This document shows, piece by piece, positions 1 to 9,351 of a stretch of 64,000 nt of DNA. The stretch is from assembly GCF_003443895.1 (NCBI RefSeq), contig NZ_QQOA01000010.1, positions 62,001 to 126,000 on the forward strand, read 5' to 3'. Under the pieces are notes generated by a model, which saw only the letters and a program-made list of their open reading frames with translations, made no database searches and had not been told where the DNA came from. The first letter of the stretch is position 1, and every line of letters begins with the position of its first letter. The DNA comes from Paraburkholderia phosphatilytica. GTDB lineage: Bacteria; Pseudomonadota; Gammaproteobacteria; Burkholderiales; Burkholderiaceae. Made by a program: the position numbers and the translations under genes.

Positions 1-380
1 CTGCCTTCGAGCGGGATGTCGTCGGGAATCGGCTCGGCCATGCCGACCAGCAGCCCGCTCGCCTCGACGCGATGCGACAGCAGCCGGAAGCGCCGCGTGC
101 CACGCGCGCGGATCAGCAGCATGCCGAACGTTTCCACGTCGCACTGATCGATTTCAGCGAGACATCCCACGTTTTCCGGCACCGACGGCTCGTCGGGCGA
201 TGCGACCTCGCCGCCGCTTTTCAACATCAGGACCCCGAACGGTACCTCTTCGCGCAGACACTCTCGCACCATGTCGAGATAGCGCGCTTCAAAAATCTTC
301 AGCGGCAGGAGACCATCGGGAAACAGCACCGTATGCAGCGGAAACAGCGGCAGATCGGCAAGCACGGAGGACGTGGGCAT
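1..380 (-). CDS. LON N-terminal (substrate-binding) domain protein, 3' end cut by the window
   Basis: The minus-strand frame opens at the ATG at 380-378 and stays open to the window edge, giving about 126 codons. The N-terminus reads MPTSSVLADLPLFPLHTVLF, followed by a FPDGLLPLKIFEARYLDM segment. This is the hallmark of the LON substrate-binding domain found alone, without the AAA or protease domains of Lon. Free-standing LON-domain proteins of about 210 residues are common in proteobacteria; their role is not settled, and no protease activity is expected. It follows rapZ on the same strand with a 39-base gap, so it is probably the distal gene of the rapZ transcript. The C-terminus is missing, so a longer fusion cannot be excluded. 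Confidence 0.85.
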   Translation of the reverse strand, partial: MPTSSVLADLPLFPLHTVLFPDGLLPLKIFEARYLDMVRECLREEVPFGVLMLKSGGEVASPDEPSVPENVGCLAEIDQCDVETFGMLLIRARGTRRFRLLSHRVEASGLLVGMAEPIPDDIPLEG

Positions 381-419
381 GGCGCAACGCTTCGGTTAAA
401 GGCCGCGCGATGCGGCCGG

Positions 420-1313
420 TTAAGCGACGAGCTTCGATGATTCGCCGACGTCGATCGGCGCATCGCGATGCCGCACAATCACGTTCGCCTGACCAGCCAG
501 ACGTGCGGCGAGCGTCTGGGCGATGAACACCGAACGGTGTTGTCCACCGGTGCAGCCGATCGCGACGGTCAGATAACTGCGGTTATCGTCGCGGAAGTGC
601 GGCAACCATTTGGTGAGGAATGCTTCGATATCGTCGATCATCTGATGCACGACCGGCAACGCGTCGAGAAAATCGATGACCGGCTGATCGAGACCGGTGA
701 GCGGGCGCAGCTCGCGGTCGTAATACGGATTCGGCAGCGTGCGGACGTCGAACACGAAGTCCGCATCGAGCGGCACGCCGCGCTTGAAGCCGAACGATTC
801 GAACATCAGCGCGAGCCCGCTGTGCTCCTGCTCGATGAAGCGCTTGACCCACGCGCGCAGCACGTTCGCGCGCAGGTTGCTGGTGTCGATCTGATGGCCG
901 AACTCGGCGAGACCGGCAACGAGTTCGCGCTCGCGCTCAATCGCTTCTTCCAGCGAGGTCAGCACGCCGACGTCGGCATCGTGCGCCGGCGTGCCCGACA
1001 GCGGATGGCGGCGGCGCGTTTCCGAGAAGCGCTGGATCAGCGACTGCGTGCTCGCGTTGAGGAACAGCACGCGCACGTCGTGCTGCGTGGACAGATCACG
1101 GATCATCGCGGGCATTTCGTCGAGCGAGCCGCTCGAACGGGCGTCGATGGCGACGGCAAGGCGCTCCTGGCCACCGTCGGCGAGATAGGCTGCGAGTTGC
1201 GGCAGGAACCGCGGCGGCAGGTTGTCGACGCAGTAGTAGCCTGCGTCTTCAATCGCGTTCAACGCGACCGACTTGCCGGAACCGGAGATGCCGGTGATCA
1301 GGACAATGCGCAT
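420..1313 (-). CDS. rapZ: RNase adapter protein RapZ
   Basis: 297 residues, the usual RapZ length. The P-loop GISGSGKS lies at residues 8-15, with a [10 protein letters not shown] segment at about 25-34 and the conserved [10 protein letters not shown] motif near 252-261 in the C-terminal RNA/metabolite-binding domain. In enterobacteria RapZ presents the sRNA GlmZ to RNase E and so tunes glucosamine-6-phosphate synthase. In betaproteobacteria that target is not established, so the name rests on family membership. It lies downstream of ptsN and hprK, the usual PTS-linked neighbourhood. The ATG at 1313 begins directly with the nucleotide-binding strand MRIVLITG. Confidence 0.95.
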   Translation of the reverse strand: MRIVLITGISGSGKSVALNAIEDAGYYCVDNLPPRFLPQLAAYLADGGQERLAVAIDARSSGSLDEMPAMIRDLSTQHDVRVLFLNASTQSLIQRFSETRRRHPLSGTPAHDADVGVLTSLEEAIERERELVAGLAEFGHQIDTSNLRANVLRAWVKRFIEQEHSGLALMFESFGFKRGVPLDADFVFDVRTLPNPYYDRELRPLTGLDQPVIDFLDALPVVHQMIDDIEAFLTKWLPHFRDDNRSYLTVAIGCTGGQHRSVFIAQTLAARLAGQANVIVRHRDAPIDVGESSKLVA

Positions 1314-1511
1314 GGAAATCGTCGGAATCCGTTCGTTTCATCATAGCATCCAGACCGCGCGGCTGCGCCCACGCATCGATGCTTATCGACGGATGGTGCG
1401 GGCTGGCGGTCTGGTCCGGCGCGCCGTGGACGGGCGCGTGCGGCCACGTTAGCGCCGCGAAGTGACAGCTGGGTGTGCCGGCGGCTAACGCTGCGCAGCG
1501 GCGGCGCACTG

Positions 1512-2480
1512 CTAGATGAGCTTGCCGGGGAACTGGCTGTCCGGGTCCTGCATCGCGAGGCGCTGGCGATCCATGAAATCGCGCAGGGTATCGATGCCGC
1601 GCAGCTGCAGGATCGTGTTGCGCACGGCGGCCTCGACCAGCACCGCGAGGTTTCGGCCGGCCGCCACCTGGATCGTGACCTTGCTGATGGGCAGGCCGAG
1701 CACGTCGACCGTCTGGCTTTCGAGCGGCAGTCGCTGGAATTCGCCGTCCGGGCGGCGCACGAGCTGGACGATCAGCTTCAGCTTCATTTTCCGGCGCACG
1801 GCCGTTTCACCGAAGATCGTCTTGATGTCGAGCAGGCCGAGGCCGCGCACTTCGAGCAGGTTCTGCAGCAGCGGCGGGCAGCGTCCTTCGACGAAATCCG
1901 GGCCGAGCCGCACGAAATCCACCGCGTCGTCCGCAACCAGGCCGTGGCCGCGGCTGATCAGTTCGAGGCCGAGTTCGCTCTTGCCGAGACCCGAGTCGCC
2001 GGTCAGCAGCACGCCCATGCCGAGGATGTCGAGGAATACGCCGTGCAGCGTCGCGCGCGGCGCGAGAATGCGCGACATGTAGAGCCGCAGGCTGTCGATC
2101 ACCGCCGCTGGCGACATCGGCGTCGTGAAGAGCGGCGTGGACGAGCGGGTGCAGCGCAGCACCAGTTCCGGCGGCGCGGCGACGCCGCCCGCCACGACGA
2201 GGAACGGCGGCTCGAGTGCGATCAGCTCGGCCATGTGACGCGAGCGGTCTTCTTCGCTCTGCCGCTGGTAGTAGTTGGTTTCAGCGTCGCCCAGCACCTG
2301 GATCCGGTTCGGGTGGATCAGGTTCAGGTGGCCGACCAGGTCGGCGCTGGATGTTGCCGTGGCGACGGTTTCGGCCGAGAAACCGCGTTCCCAGCCCTCA
2401 TGACCGGTCAGCCAGCTGAGCTTCAGCGCCGCAGCGTTGTCGTCGAAAATGCTCTGGGCGTTGATGCTGGACGTATCCAT
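1512..2480 (-). CDS. hprK: HPr kinase/phosphorylase HprK
   Basis: 322 residues. The C-terminal kinase domain carries the Walker A motif GDSGLGKS at residues 161-168, and the HprK signature stretch [11 protein letters not shown] follows further on. The N-terminal half is the HprK-type domain. The enzyme phosphorylates and dephosphorylates the regulatory serine of HPr. In betaproteobacteria it occurs with an incomplete PTS lacking most sugar permeases and is thought to work in signalling. It sits between ptsN (106 bases upstream) and rapZ (198 bases downstream) on the same strand. Confidence 0.95.
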   Translation of the reverse strand: MDTSSINAQSIFDDNAAALKLSWLTGHEGWERGFSAETVATATSSADLVGHLNLIHPNRIQVLGDAETNYYQRQSEEDRSRHMAELIALEPPFLVVAGGVAAPPELVLRCTRSSTPLFTTPMSPAAVIDSLRLYMSRILAPRATLHGVFLDILGMGVLLTGDSGLGKSELGLELISRGHGLVADDAVDFVRLGPDFVEGRCPPLLQNLLEVRGLGLLDIKTIFGETAVRRKMKLKLIVQLVRRPDGEFQRLPLESQTVDVLGLPISKVTIQVAAGRNLAVLVEAAVRNTILQLRGIDTLRDFMDRQRLAMQDPDSQFPGKLI

Positions 2481-2586
2481 GAATCCCTGGCTCCAATGTG
2501 GGACGTCGGTCCCGCCGGCTAGATGTGCTTTCGCGTTTCGCCGCGCCGCGTGGCGCTCGCCCGTGCCGCGGCTGGCCGCCGATGCG

Positions 2587-3042
2587 TCAAGGTTGCCACT
2601 GGGTCAGCAGACGATGCAATGCTTCGCGGTCCTCTTCCGTGTGCAGACGCTCGCGGGCGTCGCGGTCGGACAGCAGCTGGGCGATTTCGGACAGGATTTC
2701 GAGGTGCTGCTGGGTGGCCTGCTCAGGCACGAGCAGGAAGATCAGGAGCGACACCGGCTGGCCGTCCGGCGCTTCGAACGGGATGGCTTCCGCGAGGCGC
2801 ACGAACGCGGCGAGCGGCTGCTTCAGGCCCTTGATCCGGCCATGCGGAATGGCGACGCCTTCGCCGAGTCCTGTCGAACCGAGGCGTTCACGCGCGAAGA
2901 GATTGTCGGTAACCGTGCTGCGGGCGACGCCGTTCTGGTTTTCGAAAATCAGGCCCGCTTGCTCGAAGACGCGTTTCTTGCTAGTGACGGAAAGCCCGAG
3001 AACCACGTTTTCGAGCGGAAGAAATTTGGCTAAACGATTCAT
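2587..3042 (-). CDS. ptsN: PTS IIA-like nitrogen-regulatory protein PtsN (EIIA-Ntr)
   Basis: 151 residues, a single PTS_EIIA type-2 domain. The phosphorylated histidine is in [14 protein letters not shown], at His67. EIIA-Ntr receives phosphate from the PtsP/NPr relay and reports nitrogen and potassium status; it has no sugar-transport role. It lies downstream of rpoN and hpf on the same strand. A terminator after hpf and a 324-base gap suggest ptsN has its own promoter. The start ATG at 3042 gives [14 protein letters not shown], the family N-terminus. Confidence 0.95.
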   Translation of the reverse strand: MNRLAKFLPLENVVLGLSVTSKKRVFEQAGLIFENQNGVARSTVTDNLFARERLGSTGLGEGVAIPHGRIKGLKQPLAAFVRLAEAIPFEAPDGQPVSLLIFLLVPEQATQQHLEILSEIAQLLSDRDARERLHTEEDREALHRLLTQWQP

Positions 3043-3194
3043 GTTGGCAGGCTTAAGCGTGGCCTGAAATTCCTTCGCCGTGGCGGCAGGGCGGCGTTTG
3101 ATACCCCATTCGATACCTTATCCGGTACTCGCCACGCAGCACACGGTGACTGGCTGCGAAGCCCGCATGCGCGCGACTTCCGCAAAATGACCCC

Positions 3195-3230
3195 GAAACA
3201 GACCGAAACATTATAGAACAGCGCGAAACA
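3195..3230 (-). promoter_or_regulatory. Possible ptsN promoter with phased TGTTTC repeats
   Basis: In the 324-base gap between ptsN and hpf, a perfect TATAAT hexamer reads on the minus strand at 3215-3210. No convincing -35 lies at the right distance. Around it the hexamer GAAACA (TGTTTC on the transcribed sense) occurs at 3195, 3205 and 3225, so the copies are 10 and 20 bases apart, one and two helical turns. The rest of the gap (3043-3194 and 3231-3318) shows nothing else I can name. Confidence 0.4.
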
Positions 3231-3318
3231 GGATGGTGCGGCGCGCCATCGCATTGTTTAGAGCACCTGTTTAGCTGCTGTGCCAGACCGCGCCAGGTGC
3301 CTGGGACGCCATAACGAA

Positions 3319-3341
3319 AAACCGCCCTCGGCGGGCGGTTT
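3319..3341 (-). terminator. Intrinsic terminator after hpf
   Basis: Perfect 9-bp inverted repeat AAACCGCCC / GGGCGGTTT with a 5-base loop. On the minus strand it ends in a run of five T. It lies 26 bases beyond the hpf stop codon and fits termination of the rpoN-hpf transcript. Confidence 0.85.
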
Positions 3342-3366
3342 CGTCAGGCTGGAACCTGCTCGTGCG

Positions 3367-3726
3367 TCACTGCGGCGGCACTTCTGCCTGCGGCGCGATC
3401 GGCTGGTACTTGATCGCTTCGTGCTGGTGACCCTGGAGACGGTCCTTGTGACGCAGCACCTGTCTGTCCAGCTTGTCGATCATGAGATCGATCGCGGCGT
3501 ACAGGTCGCTGTCGCAGCTTTCCACGAAGATGTCCTTACCCTTCAGATGCAGGTTGATTTCAACCTTTTGTCTCTTTTCCTTTTCCTTGTGGTTGTCGAC
3601 CGAGAGGACCACATTGCCATCGATCACCTGATCGAAATGTCTTAGCACCCTGTCCAGTTTGGTGATCACGTATTCTCGCAACGCTGGCGTGACTTCGAGA
3701 TGGTGTCCACTGATCTTCAAGTTCAT
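3367..3726 (-). CDS. hpf: Ribosome hibernation promoting factor (short HPF/RaiA family)
   Basis: 119 residues when started at the ATG at 3726 ([12 protein letters not shown]); an upstream extension of the frame has no family similarity. This is the sigma-54-modulation/S30EA fold, with the basic [18 protein letters not shown] stretch and [21 protein letters not shown]. Length matches short HPF, which binds the decoding region of the 30S subunit and promotes 100S dimers in stationary phase; the long-form C-terminal domain is absent. It follows rpoN by 163 bases on the same strand, the arrangement known from many proteobacteria (the old name was sigma-54 modulation protein). Confidence 0.93.
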   Translation of the reverse strand: MNLKISGHHLEVTPALREYVITKLDRVLRHFDQVIDGNVVLSVDNHKEKEKRQKVEINLHLKGKDIFVESCDSDLYAAIDLMIDKLDRQVLRHKDRLQGHQHEAIKYQPIAPQAEVPPQ

Positions 3727-3868
3727 AGTGCTTCTCCAGGCTGGTGGCCACGTGCTCCGCGCGCAGCGAAGGCGGTCGAACCACACCTGCCTGAGCCGAC
3801 CCCCGTTGGGCTGCCTGGCAGATCATGTCGGCCAGCCTGTCCGCTGATTGCGGCGCGGCCGGAACACA

Positions 3869-3889
3869 CCCGCCGCGATCAACGGCGGG
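3869..3889 (-). terminator. Hairpin touching the rpoN stop codon, no U-tract
   Basis: Perfect 7-bp stem CCCGCCG / CGGCGGG with a 7-base loop, immediately beyond the rpoN stop. On the minus strand the stem is followed by TGTGTTCC, not a T-run, so it is more likely an mRNA-stabilising or processing structure between rpoN and hpf than a full terminator. Confidence 0.4.
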
Positions 3890-5407
3890 CTAAAGAGACT
3901 TGCGCAAATTGACTGCCGGGATCTTGAGCGCTTCGCGGTATTTGGCGACGGTGCGCCGCGCGACCACGAAACCCTGTTCCGCCAGCAGTTCGGCAATGCG
4001 GCTGTCTGAAAGGGGAGATTTCGGGTTTTCCGCTCCTATCAGTTGCTTGATGAGGGCGCGAATGGCCGTGGAAGAGGCCGCGCCACCCGTGTCGGTCGAT
4101 ACGTGGGAGCCGAAGAAGTACTTGAACTCAAGCGTCCCGAAGGGTGTGAGCATGTACTTGCCGGTTGTCACACGCGAGACAGTCGACTCGTGTAGGCCCA
4201 GCGTATCAGCTATTTCCCGCAAAACCAAGGGGCGCATGGCAATTTCGCCGTGCACAAAAAAGCTCTTCTGGCGCTCGACGATGGCCTGCGCGACGCGCAG
4301 GATCGTTTCAAACCGCTGCTGGATATTTTTGATCAGCCAGCGCGCTTCCTGCAGCTGCTGGCGCAGCGAGCCGCTGCCCGGATCGCCGCGGTTATTGCGC
4401 AGGATGTTCGCGTACAGATGGTTGATGCGCAGCTTCGGGACCACGTCCGGATTCAGCTCGGCCTGCCAGCCCTGGCCGGTTTTTTTGACCATGATGTCGG
4501 GCACGACGTAGTCCGCTTCGGCCTTGCCGTACGCAGCGCCGGGGAACGGTTCGAGCGAACGGATCAGCGTGTGGGCATCGCGCAGGTCGTCGTCGTTGGC
4601 CTTCAGCTGTTTGCGCAGACGCGTGAAATCGCGGGCGGCGAGCAGTTCCAGATGATGGGCGACGATGTCGAGCGCGAGCGTGCGCGTGGGCGACGAAGGC
4701 AGTCGCAGCAACTGCAGCTTCAGGCACTCGGACGCGGAGCGCCCGCCTACGCCAGCGGGATCGAAGCTGTGCAGCAATGCGAGCGCGGCATTGAGTTCGT
4801 CGAGATCGACTTCGAGCTCGTCAGGCAGATCGGCAAGGATTTCGTCCAGCGTTGCGGTGAGATAGCCGTCGTCGTCGAGCGATTCGATGAGGAACGTGAT
4901 GAGCGCCCGGTCGCGCGCGCTTGCCGAGGTTTCACGCAACTGCGCGGTGAGGTGATCGCGAAGACTGGTGGAGGATTCGTGGATCTGCAGCGGCGGCAGA
5001 TCGTCATCGTCCGATGCGGCGCCGGAGCGGCCGTAATCGTCGAGGTTCCATTGGCTCCCGTCGCCGTTGCTGTCCGCGCCGAGCGAGTTGTATTCGTCGA
5101 CGCCCGCCGGTTCGCCGGACTCCGCACCGTCGCCGCTCGAGGAGGCGGACGACGTGGACGATGCGCCGCTCATCGGCTCGTGCACGGTGGTGTTCGGTGT
5201 CTGCGCGATCACCGAGCCGTCCGCTGCGACACGCAGCGGGCTCGCGATCCAGTCGTCTTCGTTCTCGAGCAGCGGATTCTGCGAGATCGCCATCGCGACT
5301 TCCTGCTGCAGTTCGAGCGTAGACAGCTGCAGCAGCCGGATGGACTGTTGTAGTTGGGGTGTCAGCGCAAGATGCTGCGACAGGCGGAGTTGAAGGCTGG
5401 CTTTCAT
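3890..5407 (-). CDS. rpoN: RNA polymerase sigma-54 factor RpoN
   Basis: 505 residues from the ATG at 5407 ([20 protein letters not shown]). This is the glutamine- and leucine-rich region I that contacts enhancer-binding activators. An acidic, Ser/Gly-rich region II follows at about residues 60-130, then the core-binding domain, a helix-turn-helix ([17 protein letters not shown]) and the RpoN box ([10 protein letters not shown]) near the C-terminus. A longer upstream frame exists but has no family similarity. It lies downstream of lptB with a 180-base gap and upstream of hpf. I found no clear sigma-54 promoter elsewhere in the window, so its targets lie outside. Confidence 0.96.
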   Translation of the reverse strand: MKASLQLRLSQHLALTPQLQQSIRLLQLSTLELQQEVAMAISQNPLLENEDDWIASPLRVAADGSVIAQTPNTTVHEPMSGASSTSSASSSGDGAESGEPAGVDEYNSLGADSNGDGSQWNLDDYGRSGAASDDDDLPPLQIHESSTSLRDHLTAQLRETSASARDRALITFLIESLDDDGYLTATLDEILADLPDELEVDLDELNAALALLHSFDPAGVGGRSASECLKLQLLRLPSSPTRTLALDIVAHHLELLAARDFTRLRKQLKANDDDLRDAHTLIRSLEPFPGAAYGKAEADYVVPDIMVKKTGQGWQAELNPDVVPKLRINHLYANILRNNRGDPGSGSLRQQLQEARWLIKNIQQRFETILRVAQAIVERQKSFFVHGEIAMRPLVLREIADTLGLHESTVSRVTTGKYMLTPFGTLEFKYFFGSHVSTDTGGAASSTAIRALIKQLIGAENPKSPLSDSRIAELLAEQGFVVARRTVAKYREALKIPAVNLRKSL

Positions 5408-5587
5408 GGCGGGTTCAGAAACATTGTAGAGAGTTTGCCATGAGTTCGATACGTTGCAACATTCGCAAAAACGTGCGTACCGCCCGGACAGGCGCGACGG
5501 CGCCACGCGCGGACCTCGCCGCGCATGACGCAATCGCCTGTGTAATGGCGCTGTGCGCGACGGTGCGTCGCGCACATTGCCGGCCTG

Positions 5588-6370
5588 TTACATCCGGAAG
5601 TGTTCGCCTAGATAGACGCGCCGGACGTTCTCGTTTTCGATGATTTCCGAGGGCGCGCCCGCGGCGAGCACGGAGCCGTCGCTGATAATGTACGCGTGAT
5701 CGCAGATGCCGAGCGTCTCGCGAACGTTGTGGTCGGTGATGAGCACACCGATGTTGCGCTGCTTGAGGAACTTGACGATCTTCTGGATTTCCAGCACCGC
5801 GATCGGATCGACGCCCGCGAATGGTTCGTCGAGCAGAATGAAGCTCGGGTTCGTGGCGAGCGCGCGGCAGATTTCCACACGCCGCCGTTCGCCGCCCGAC
5901 AGCGACAGCGCCGGGTTATCACGCAGATGCGCAACCTGCAGTTCGTCGAGCAACGCTTGGGTACGTGACGCAATCGCATCTTTCGACAGGCGCTTGCCGT
6001 TATCGTCGACCTGCAGCTCCAGCACCGCGCGGATGTTTTCCTCGACGGTGAGCTTGCGGAACACCGACGCTTCCTGCGGCAGATACGACAGACCGAGCGA
6101 CGCGCGCTTGTGAATGGGCAGCAGGCTGATCGACTTGCCGTCGAGATCGATCTCGCCGGCATCCAGCGCGACGAGCCCGACGATCATGTAGAACGACGTG
6201 GTCTTGCCCGCGCCGTTCGGTCCGAGCAGACCGACGACTTCGCCGCTCTTCACGTCGAGCGACACGTCCTTGACGACGGTGCGCGAGCCGTAGCGTTTCT
6301 TCAGGTTGCGCACGACGAGCGAACTGGTGGTACCCGCGGGCTTGCGGTTGGGGAGGACCTGCGTGCTCAC
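5588..6370 (-). CDS. lptB: LPS export ABC transporter ATP-binding protein LptB
   Basis: 260 residues. Walker A GPNGAGKTT at residues 50-58, Q-loop LPQEASVF, signature LSGGERRR, Walker B ILLDEPFAGVDP and H-loop ITDHNVRET are all present. LptB powers extraction of LPS from the inner membrane together with LptF/G, which are not in this window. The start is GTG at 6370, and it overlaps the lptA stop in a GTGA, which indicates translational coupling. The N-terminal extension of about 15 residues before the ABC fold is usual in betaproteobacterial LptB. Confidence 0.96.
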   Translation of the reverse strand: MSTQVLPNRKPAGTTSSLVVRNLKKRYGSRTVVKDVSLDVKSGEVVGLLGPNGAGKTTSFYMIVGLVALDAGEIDLDGKSISLLPIHKRASLGLSYLPQEASVFRKLTVEENIRAVLELQVDDNGKRLSKDAIASRTQALLDELQVAHLRDNPALSLSGGERRRVEICRALATNPSFILLDEPFAGVDPIAVLEIQKIVKFLKQRNIGVLITDHNVRETLGICDHAYIISDGSVLAAGAPSEIIENENVRRVYLGEHFRM

Positions 6371-7038
6371 GGCGCTTTGCCTCCCGGGAACGACGTGGCC
6401 GGCGCGAGCGTGGCGGAGGCGCCGGTCAGCGGCGCCGCGCCGCCGTTCTTCGGCGTGAGCATCGCGCGCACGCGGCCGCTCGGATTGCCCGGACCCGCGA
6501 CGTCGGGACCTGACTTCGCGGTATAGAAATCGTTCTGACCGTCGTACGTGATCACGCTGCCGTGGACTTCATCCATCAGCGTTGTCAGGCCCTGCAGGCG
6601 ACGTACGGTGGCGCGCGTGGTGAGCGTGGTCAGGTCCTGCTTGCCGTCGTAGTCGATACGCACGGCCGTGCCTTCGATGTATTCGTTCACGCCTTCGCGC
6701 TTCTGGCGGAAGTACGACAGGTTGTCGCCGTTCGACGTGCCGGTTGCGTACTGGTAGCCCTGCGGGTCCTGATGCACCTCGACCCGGTCGGCCTTGATCA
6801 CGATCGTGCCTTTGGTCGCGACCACGTGGCCGGTGAAGATGTTGACCTGCTTCAGATCGTCGTACGTCATGTTGTCCGCTTCGATGTTGAGCGGCTTGTC
6901 CTTGTCGGCGCGCTCGGCGTGCGCGAGCGGCGCGACACCGGCGAGCGGCAGCGCGACCAGGAGCGCCGCGAGCCCCGCGCGCAGCACGGCGAGCGCGCGC
7001 ACACGATGGGCGACAAAACGGGGGAACGATTCGTTCAT
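6367..7038 (-). CDS. lptA: LPS transport periplasmic protein LptA
   Basis: 223 residues. An N-terminal signal peptide (hydrophobic core at about residues 14-35, LAVLRAGLAALLVALPLAGV, cut near AHA) is followed by the OstA/LptA domain with the family opening KPLNIEADNMTYDDLKQVNIF and VVATKGTI. LptA forms the periplasmic bridge carrying LPS from LptC to LptD. The C-terminal tail of about 40 residues is Pro/Ala/Gly-rich and low-complexity. It overlaps lptB by 4 bases and starts 20 bases after lptC. Confidence 0.93.
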   Translation of the reverse strand: MNESFPRFVAHRVRALAVLRAGLAALLVALPLAGVAPLAHAERADKDKPLNIEADNMTYDDLKQVNIFTGHVVATKGTIVIKADRVEVHQDPQGYQYATGTSNGDNLSYFRQKREGVNEYIEGTAVRIDYDGKQDLTTLTTRATVRRLQGLTTLMDEVHGSVITYDGQNDFYTAKSGPDVAGPGNPSGRVRAMLTPKNGGAAPLTGASATLAPATSFPGGKAP

Positions 7039-7058
7039 GCAGTCACGCCAAGAGTGGA

Positions 7059-7667
7059 TTACCCGGGTTGCCTGAGCGAGCCGCCCGACGAGTCGGCGGG
7101 AGTGATGGCGCCGCGGACATTGCCGAAGAGCTGTATGACCCGGGTGACGTTGTTGTAGTTCATGCCGCTGGCCGTCATGACTGACTGGCCGCGTTGCAGT
7201 TTAACCGGCTTTTCCGTCCAGATGACGTCGTCGTTCACGAGCACCTGGAAATGTTCTGAATCGGCCTGCATCTGTGGGTCGCCGTCGCCCGGCGCACGCA
7301 CGATGCGGGCATGATCATACAGGTCGACGATCGATGCGTCCGAATTCACCTTGCCGCGCAGCGCGGTGGCGGTGACGATCGGCTTGCCCGGCTGGAACGC
7401 GCGCACGGCCGGGTTCGTGAGGTCGCTGTTCGCGTCGTCCTCGTAGTGAACCATGTGCGTCGCGGTCAGCCGGTATTGCGTGGAGCCAGACTGGTCGAGC
7501 TCGGACACCGAGAAATTGTCTGCGAAATAGTCCGGCGTATGCGCGAGCGGACGCTGCACGTTCTCGTTCGCAGGCGGCTTCGTTGCCTGCAGCAGCCACC
7601 ACGTGACGCCCGCGAGCGCCGCCATCGCGACGACCGGAATCAGCGAAGTCCAGCGAAAGCGGTTCAT
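7059..7667 (-). CDS. lptC: LPS export protein LptC
   Basis: 202 residues from the ATG at 7667 (MNRFRWTSLIPVVAMAALAG); a longer frame upstream overlaps kdsC and is rejected. One N-terminal membrane anchor (about residues 8-27) precedes a periplasmic LptC/YrbK domain with PDYFADNFSVSELDQSG and the HMVHYEDD segment. It hands LPS from LptB2FG to LptA. It starts 4 bases after the kdsC stop and is followed by lptA after 20 bases, so kdsC-lptC-lptA-lptB are one operon. Confidence 0.93.
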   Translation of the reverse strand: MNRFRWTSLIPVVAMAALAGVTWWLLQATKPPANENVQRPLAHTPDYFADNFSVSELDQSGSTQYRLTATHMVHYEDDANSDLTNPAVRAFQPGKPIVTATALRGKVNSDASIVDLYDHARIVRAPGDGDPQMQADSEHFQVLVNDDVIWTEKPVKLQRGQSVMTASGMNYNNVTRVIQLFGNVRGAITPADSSGGSLRQPG

Positions 7668-7671
7668 CCGG

Positions 7672-8208
7672 TCACGCTCCGCACGCGGCCGCGAGGAGCG
7701 CGTCATAGCGATGCTGCGCGCGCAGCAGCGCATCGCAGACTTCGCGCACGGCGCCATGGCCGCCGCGCGCTTCGCTCACCCAGTGGGCGCGCGCGATCAC
7801 GTCCGGATGCGCGTTCGCGGGCGCGGCCGCGAAGCCCGCCTTCAGCATCACGCCGAGATCCGGCCAGTCGTCGCCCATGTAGCCGCATTCGTCTGCGCTG
7901 AGGCCGGTTTCCTTCAGCAGTTCGCCGAACGCGGCGACCTTGTTCTCCACGCCCTGATAAAGATGCGCGATCTTCATTTCCTGCGCCCGCCGCGCGACGA
8001 TCTCGGACTGGCGGCCCGTGATGATCGCGGTGGAGACGCCCGCTTCGCGCAGCAGCTTGACGCCGTGGCCGTCGAGCGAGTTGAACGACTTCATCGTGTC
8101 TCCGGTCGCGGTGAACAGCAGGCCGCCGTCCGTCAGCACGCCGTCGACGTCGAAAATCATCAGCTTCACGCGCGCCGCGCGGTCGGTCGCGGTCAAGGCA
8201 GCCGCCAT
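7672..8208 (-). CDS. kdsC: 3-deoxy-D-manno-octulosonate 8-phosphate phosphatase KdsC
   Basis: 178 residues, a HAD-superfamily C0 phosphatase without a cap domain. The nucleophile motif is KLMIFDVDGVLTDG (Asp20 and Asp22); motif II TGRQS and motif IV YMGDDWPDL are present. It releases phosphate from KDO-8-phosphate, giving KDO for the LPS inner core. Its ATG shares one base with the kdsD stop (TGATG), so the two successive steps of KDO synthesis are translationally coupled. Confidence 0.95.
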   Translation of the reverse strand: MAAALTATDRAARVKLMIFDVDGVLTDGGLLFTATGDTMKSFNSLDGHGVKLLREAGVSTAIITGRQSEIVARRAQEMKIAHLYQGVENKVAAFGELLKETGLSADECGYMGDDWPDLGVMLKAGFAAAPANAHPDVIARAHWVSEARGGHGAVREVCDALLRAQHRYDALLAAACGA

Positions 8209-9191
8209 CAGATCACCTTCTTCGAAAACAGGTCGTGCATGTTGAGTGCACCGATCAGCTTGCCCGCGTCATCGACGACGAGCATCTGGTTGATGCGATG
8301 GCGCTCCATCAGTTCGACCGCTTCCACGGCGAGCTGGTCGGGCCCGATGGCGCGCGGCCGATGCGTCATGACCGCGGTGATCGGCAGATTGCGGAAATCG
8401 CCGTCGCGCTCGAGCACGCGGCGCAGATCGCCATCGGTGAAGATGCCTTCCACGCAGCCCGCGTCGTCGACGATCGCGGTCATGCCCATGCGCTTCGCGG
8501 TGATCTGGAACAGCGCCTCGCTCACCGTCGCGTTGCGGGTGACGAACGGCACCTGGTCGCCGGTGCGCATCACGTCGTGCACGTACGTGAGCAGGCGCCG
8601 GCCGAGCGCGCCGCCCGGATGCGAGCGCGCGAAATCGTCGGGGCCGAAGCCGCGGGCATCGAGCACCGCGACCGCGAGCGCATCGCCAAGCGCGAGCGCG
8701 GCCGTCGTGCTGGCGGTGGGCGCGAGGTTCATCGGACACGCTTCCTTCGACACCGCCGAGTTCAGATGCACATCCGAGAGCTGCGCGAGACTCGATGCGG
8801 GACGTCCCGTCATCGCGATCAGTTTCGAGCCGAGCCGCTTGACCGTGGGCAGGATCGCCATCAGTTCGTCGGATTCGCCGGAGTAAGAAATCGCAATGAA
8901 AACGTCGTCCGCGGTGACCATGCCGAGGTCGCCGTGGCTCGCTTCGGCCGGATGCACGAAAAACGCCGGCGTGCCCGTGCTGGCCAGCGTGGCGGCCAGT
9001 TTGCGGGCGATATGGCCGGATTTGCCGATGCCGGAGACGACCACGCGCCCGCGGCAACCCAGGATGAAATCGATCGCCTCGACGAAGTGGTCGTCGAGCT
9101 GATCGCGAAGGGCACGCACGGCGTCCGCTTCGATGTCCAGCACTTCGCGCGCGAGCCCGAGTGCCCGGTCGCCATTGATTTTCGCTATCAT
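8208..9191 (-). CDS. kdsD: Arabinose-5-phosphate isomerase KdsD
   Basis: 327 residues from the ATG at 9191, almost the length of E. coli KdsD. The N-terminal SIS domain carries VVVSGIGKSGHIARKLAATL and the FFVHPAEASHGDLGM stretch; two CBS domains follow (VMRTGDQVPFV..., VMTHRPRAIGPD...). It interconverts ribulose-5-phosphate and arabinose-5-phosphate, the first committed step to KDO. It is the first gene of the kds-lpt run and diverges from the Kef-type antiporter gene. The frame extends upstream but without family similarity. No ribosome-binding site precedes this ATG; see the promoter entry just upstream. Confidence 0.95.
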   Translation of the reverse strand: MIAKINGDRALGLAREVLDIEADAVRALRDQLDDHFVEAIDFILGCRGRVVVSGIGKSGHIARKLAATLASTGTPAFFVHPAEASHGDLGMVTADDVFIAISYSGESDELMAILPTVKRLGSKLIAMTGRPASSLAQLSDVHLNSAVSKEACPMNLAPTASTTAALALGDALAVAVLDARGFGPDDFARSHPGGALGRRLLTYVHDVMRTGDQVPFVTRNATVSEALFQITAKRMGMTAIVDDAGCVEGIFTDGDLRRVLERDGDFRNLPITAVMTHRPRAIGPDQLAVEAVELMERHRINQMLVVDDAGKLIGALNMHDLFSKKVI

Positions 9192-9197
9192 TCGCGG

Positions 9198-9206
9198 AGT
9201 ATAGCA
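9198..9206 (-). promoter_or_regulatory. Extended -10 element directly before kdsD
   Basis: On the minus strand the sequence TGCTATACT (a TGn extension plus a TATACT hexamer) ends 7 bases before the kdsD ATG at 9191. If used, transcription would begin at or within a base or two of the start codon. No -35 of quality lies 16-18 bases further up, as is common for extended -10 promoters. The remainder of the divergent region, 9207-9351, shows nothing further. Confidence 0.5.
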
Positions 9207-9351
9207 AAGGCGTGTTGTTCGCCGCGCCTGGCCAGACGGCCGGGTAAGTGCCTTCGCCGGCCCCATTCTTCCGTCGCGCGCGCTGTTGTCCGGCCGCCGC
9301 ACATATCGGTCTGCTGACGAACGAGGACGTTTTTGCAATGCGGTTCCGCCC

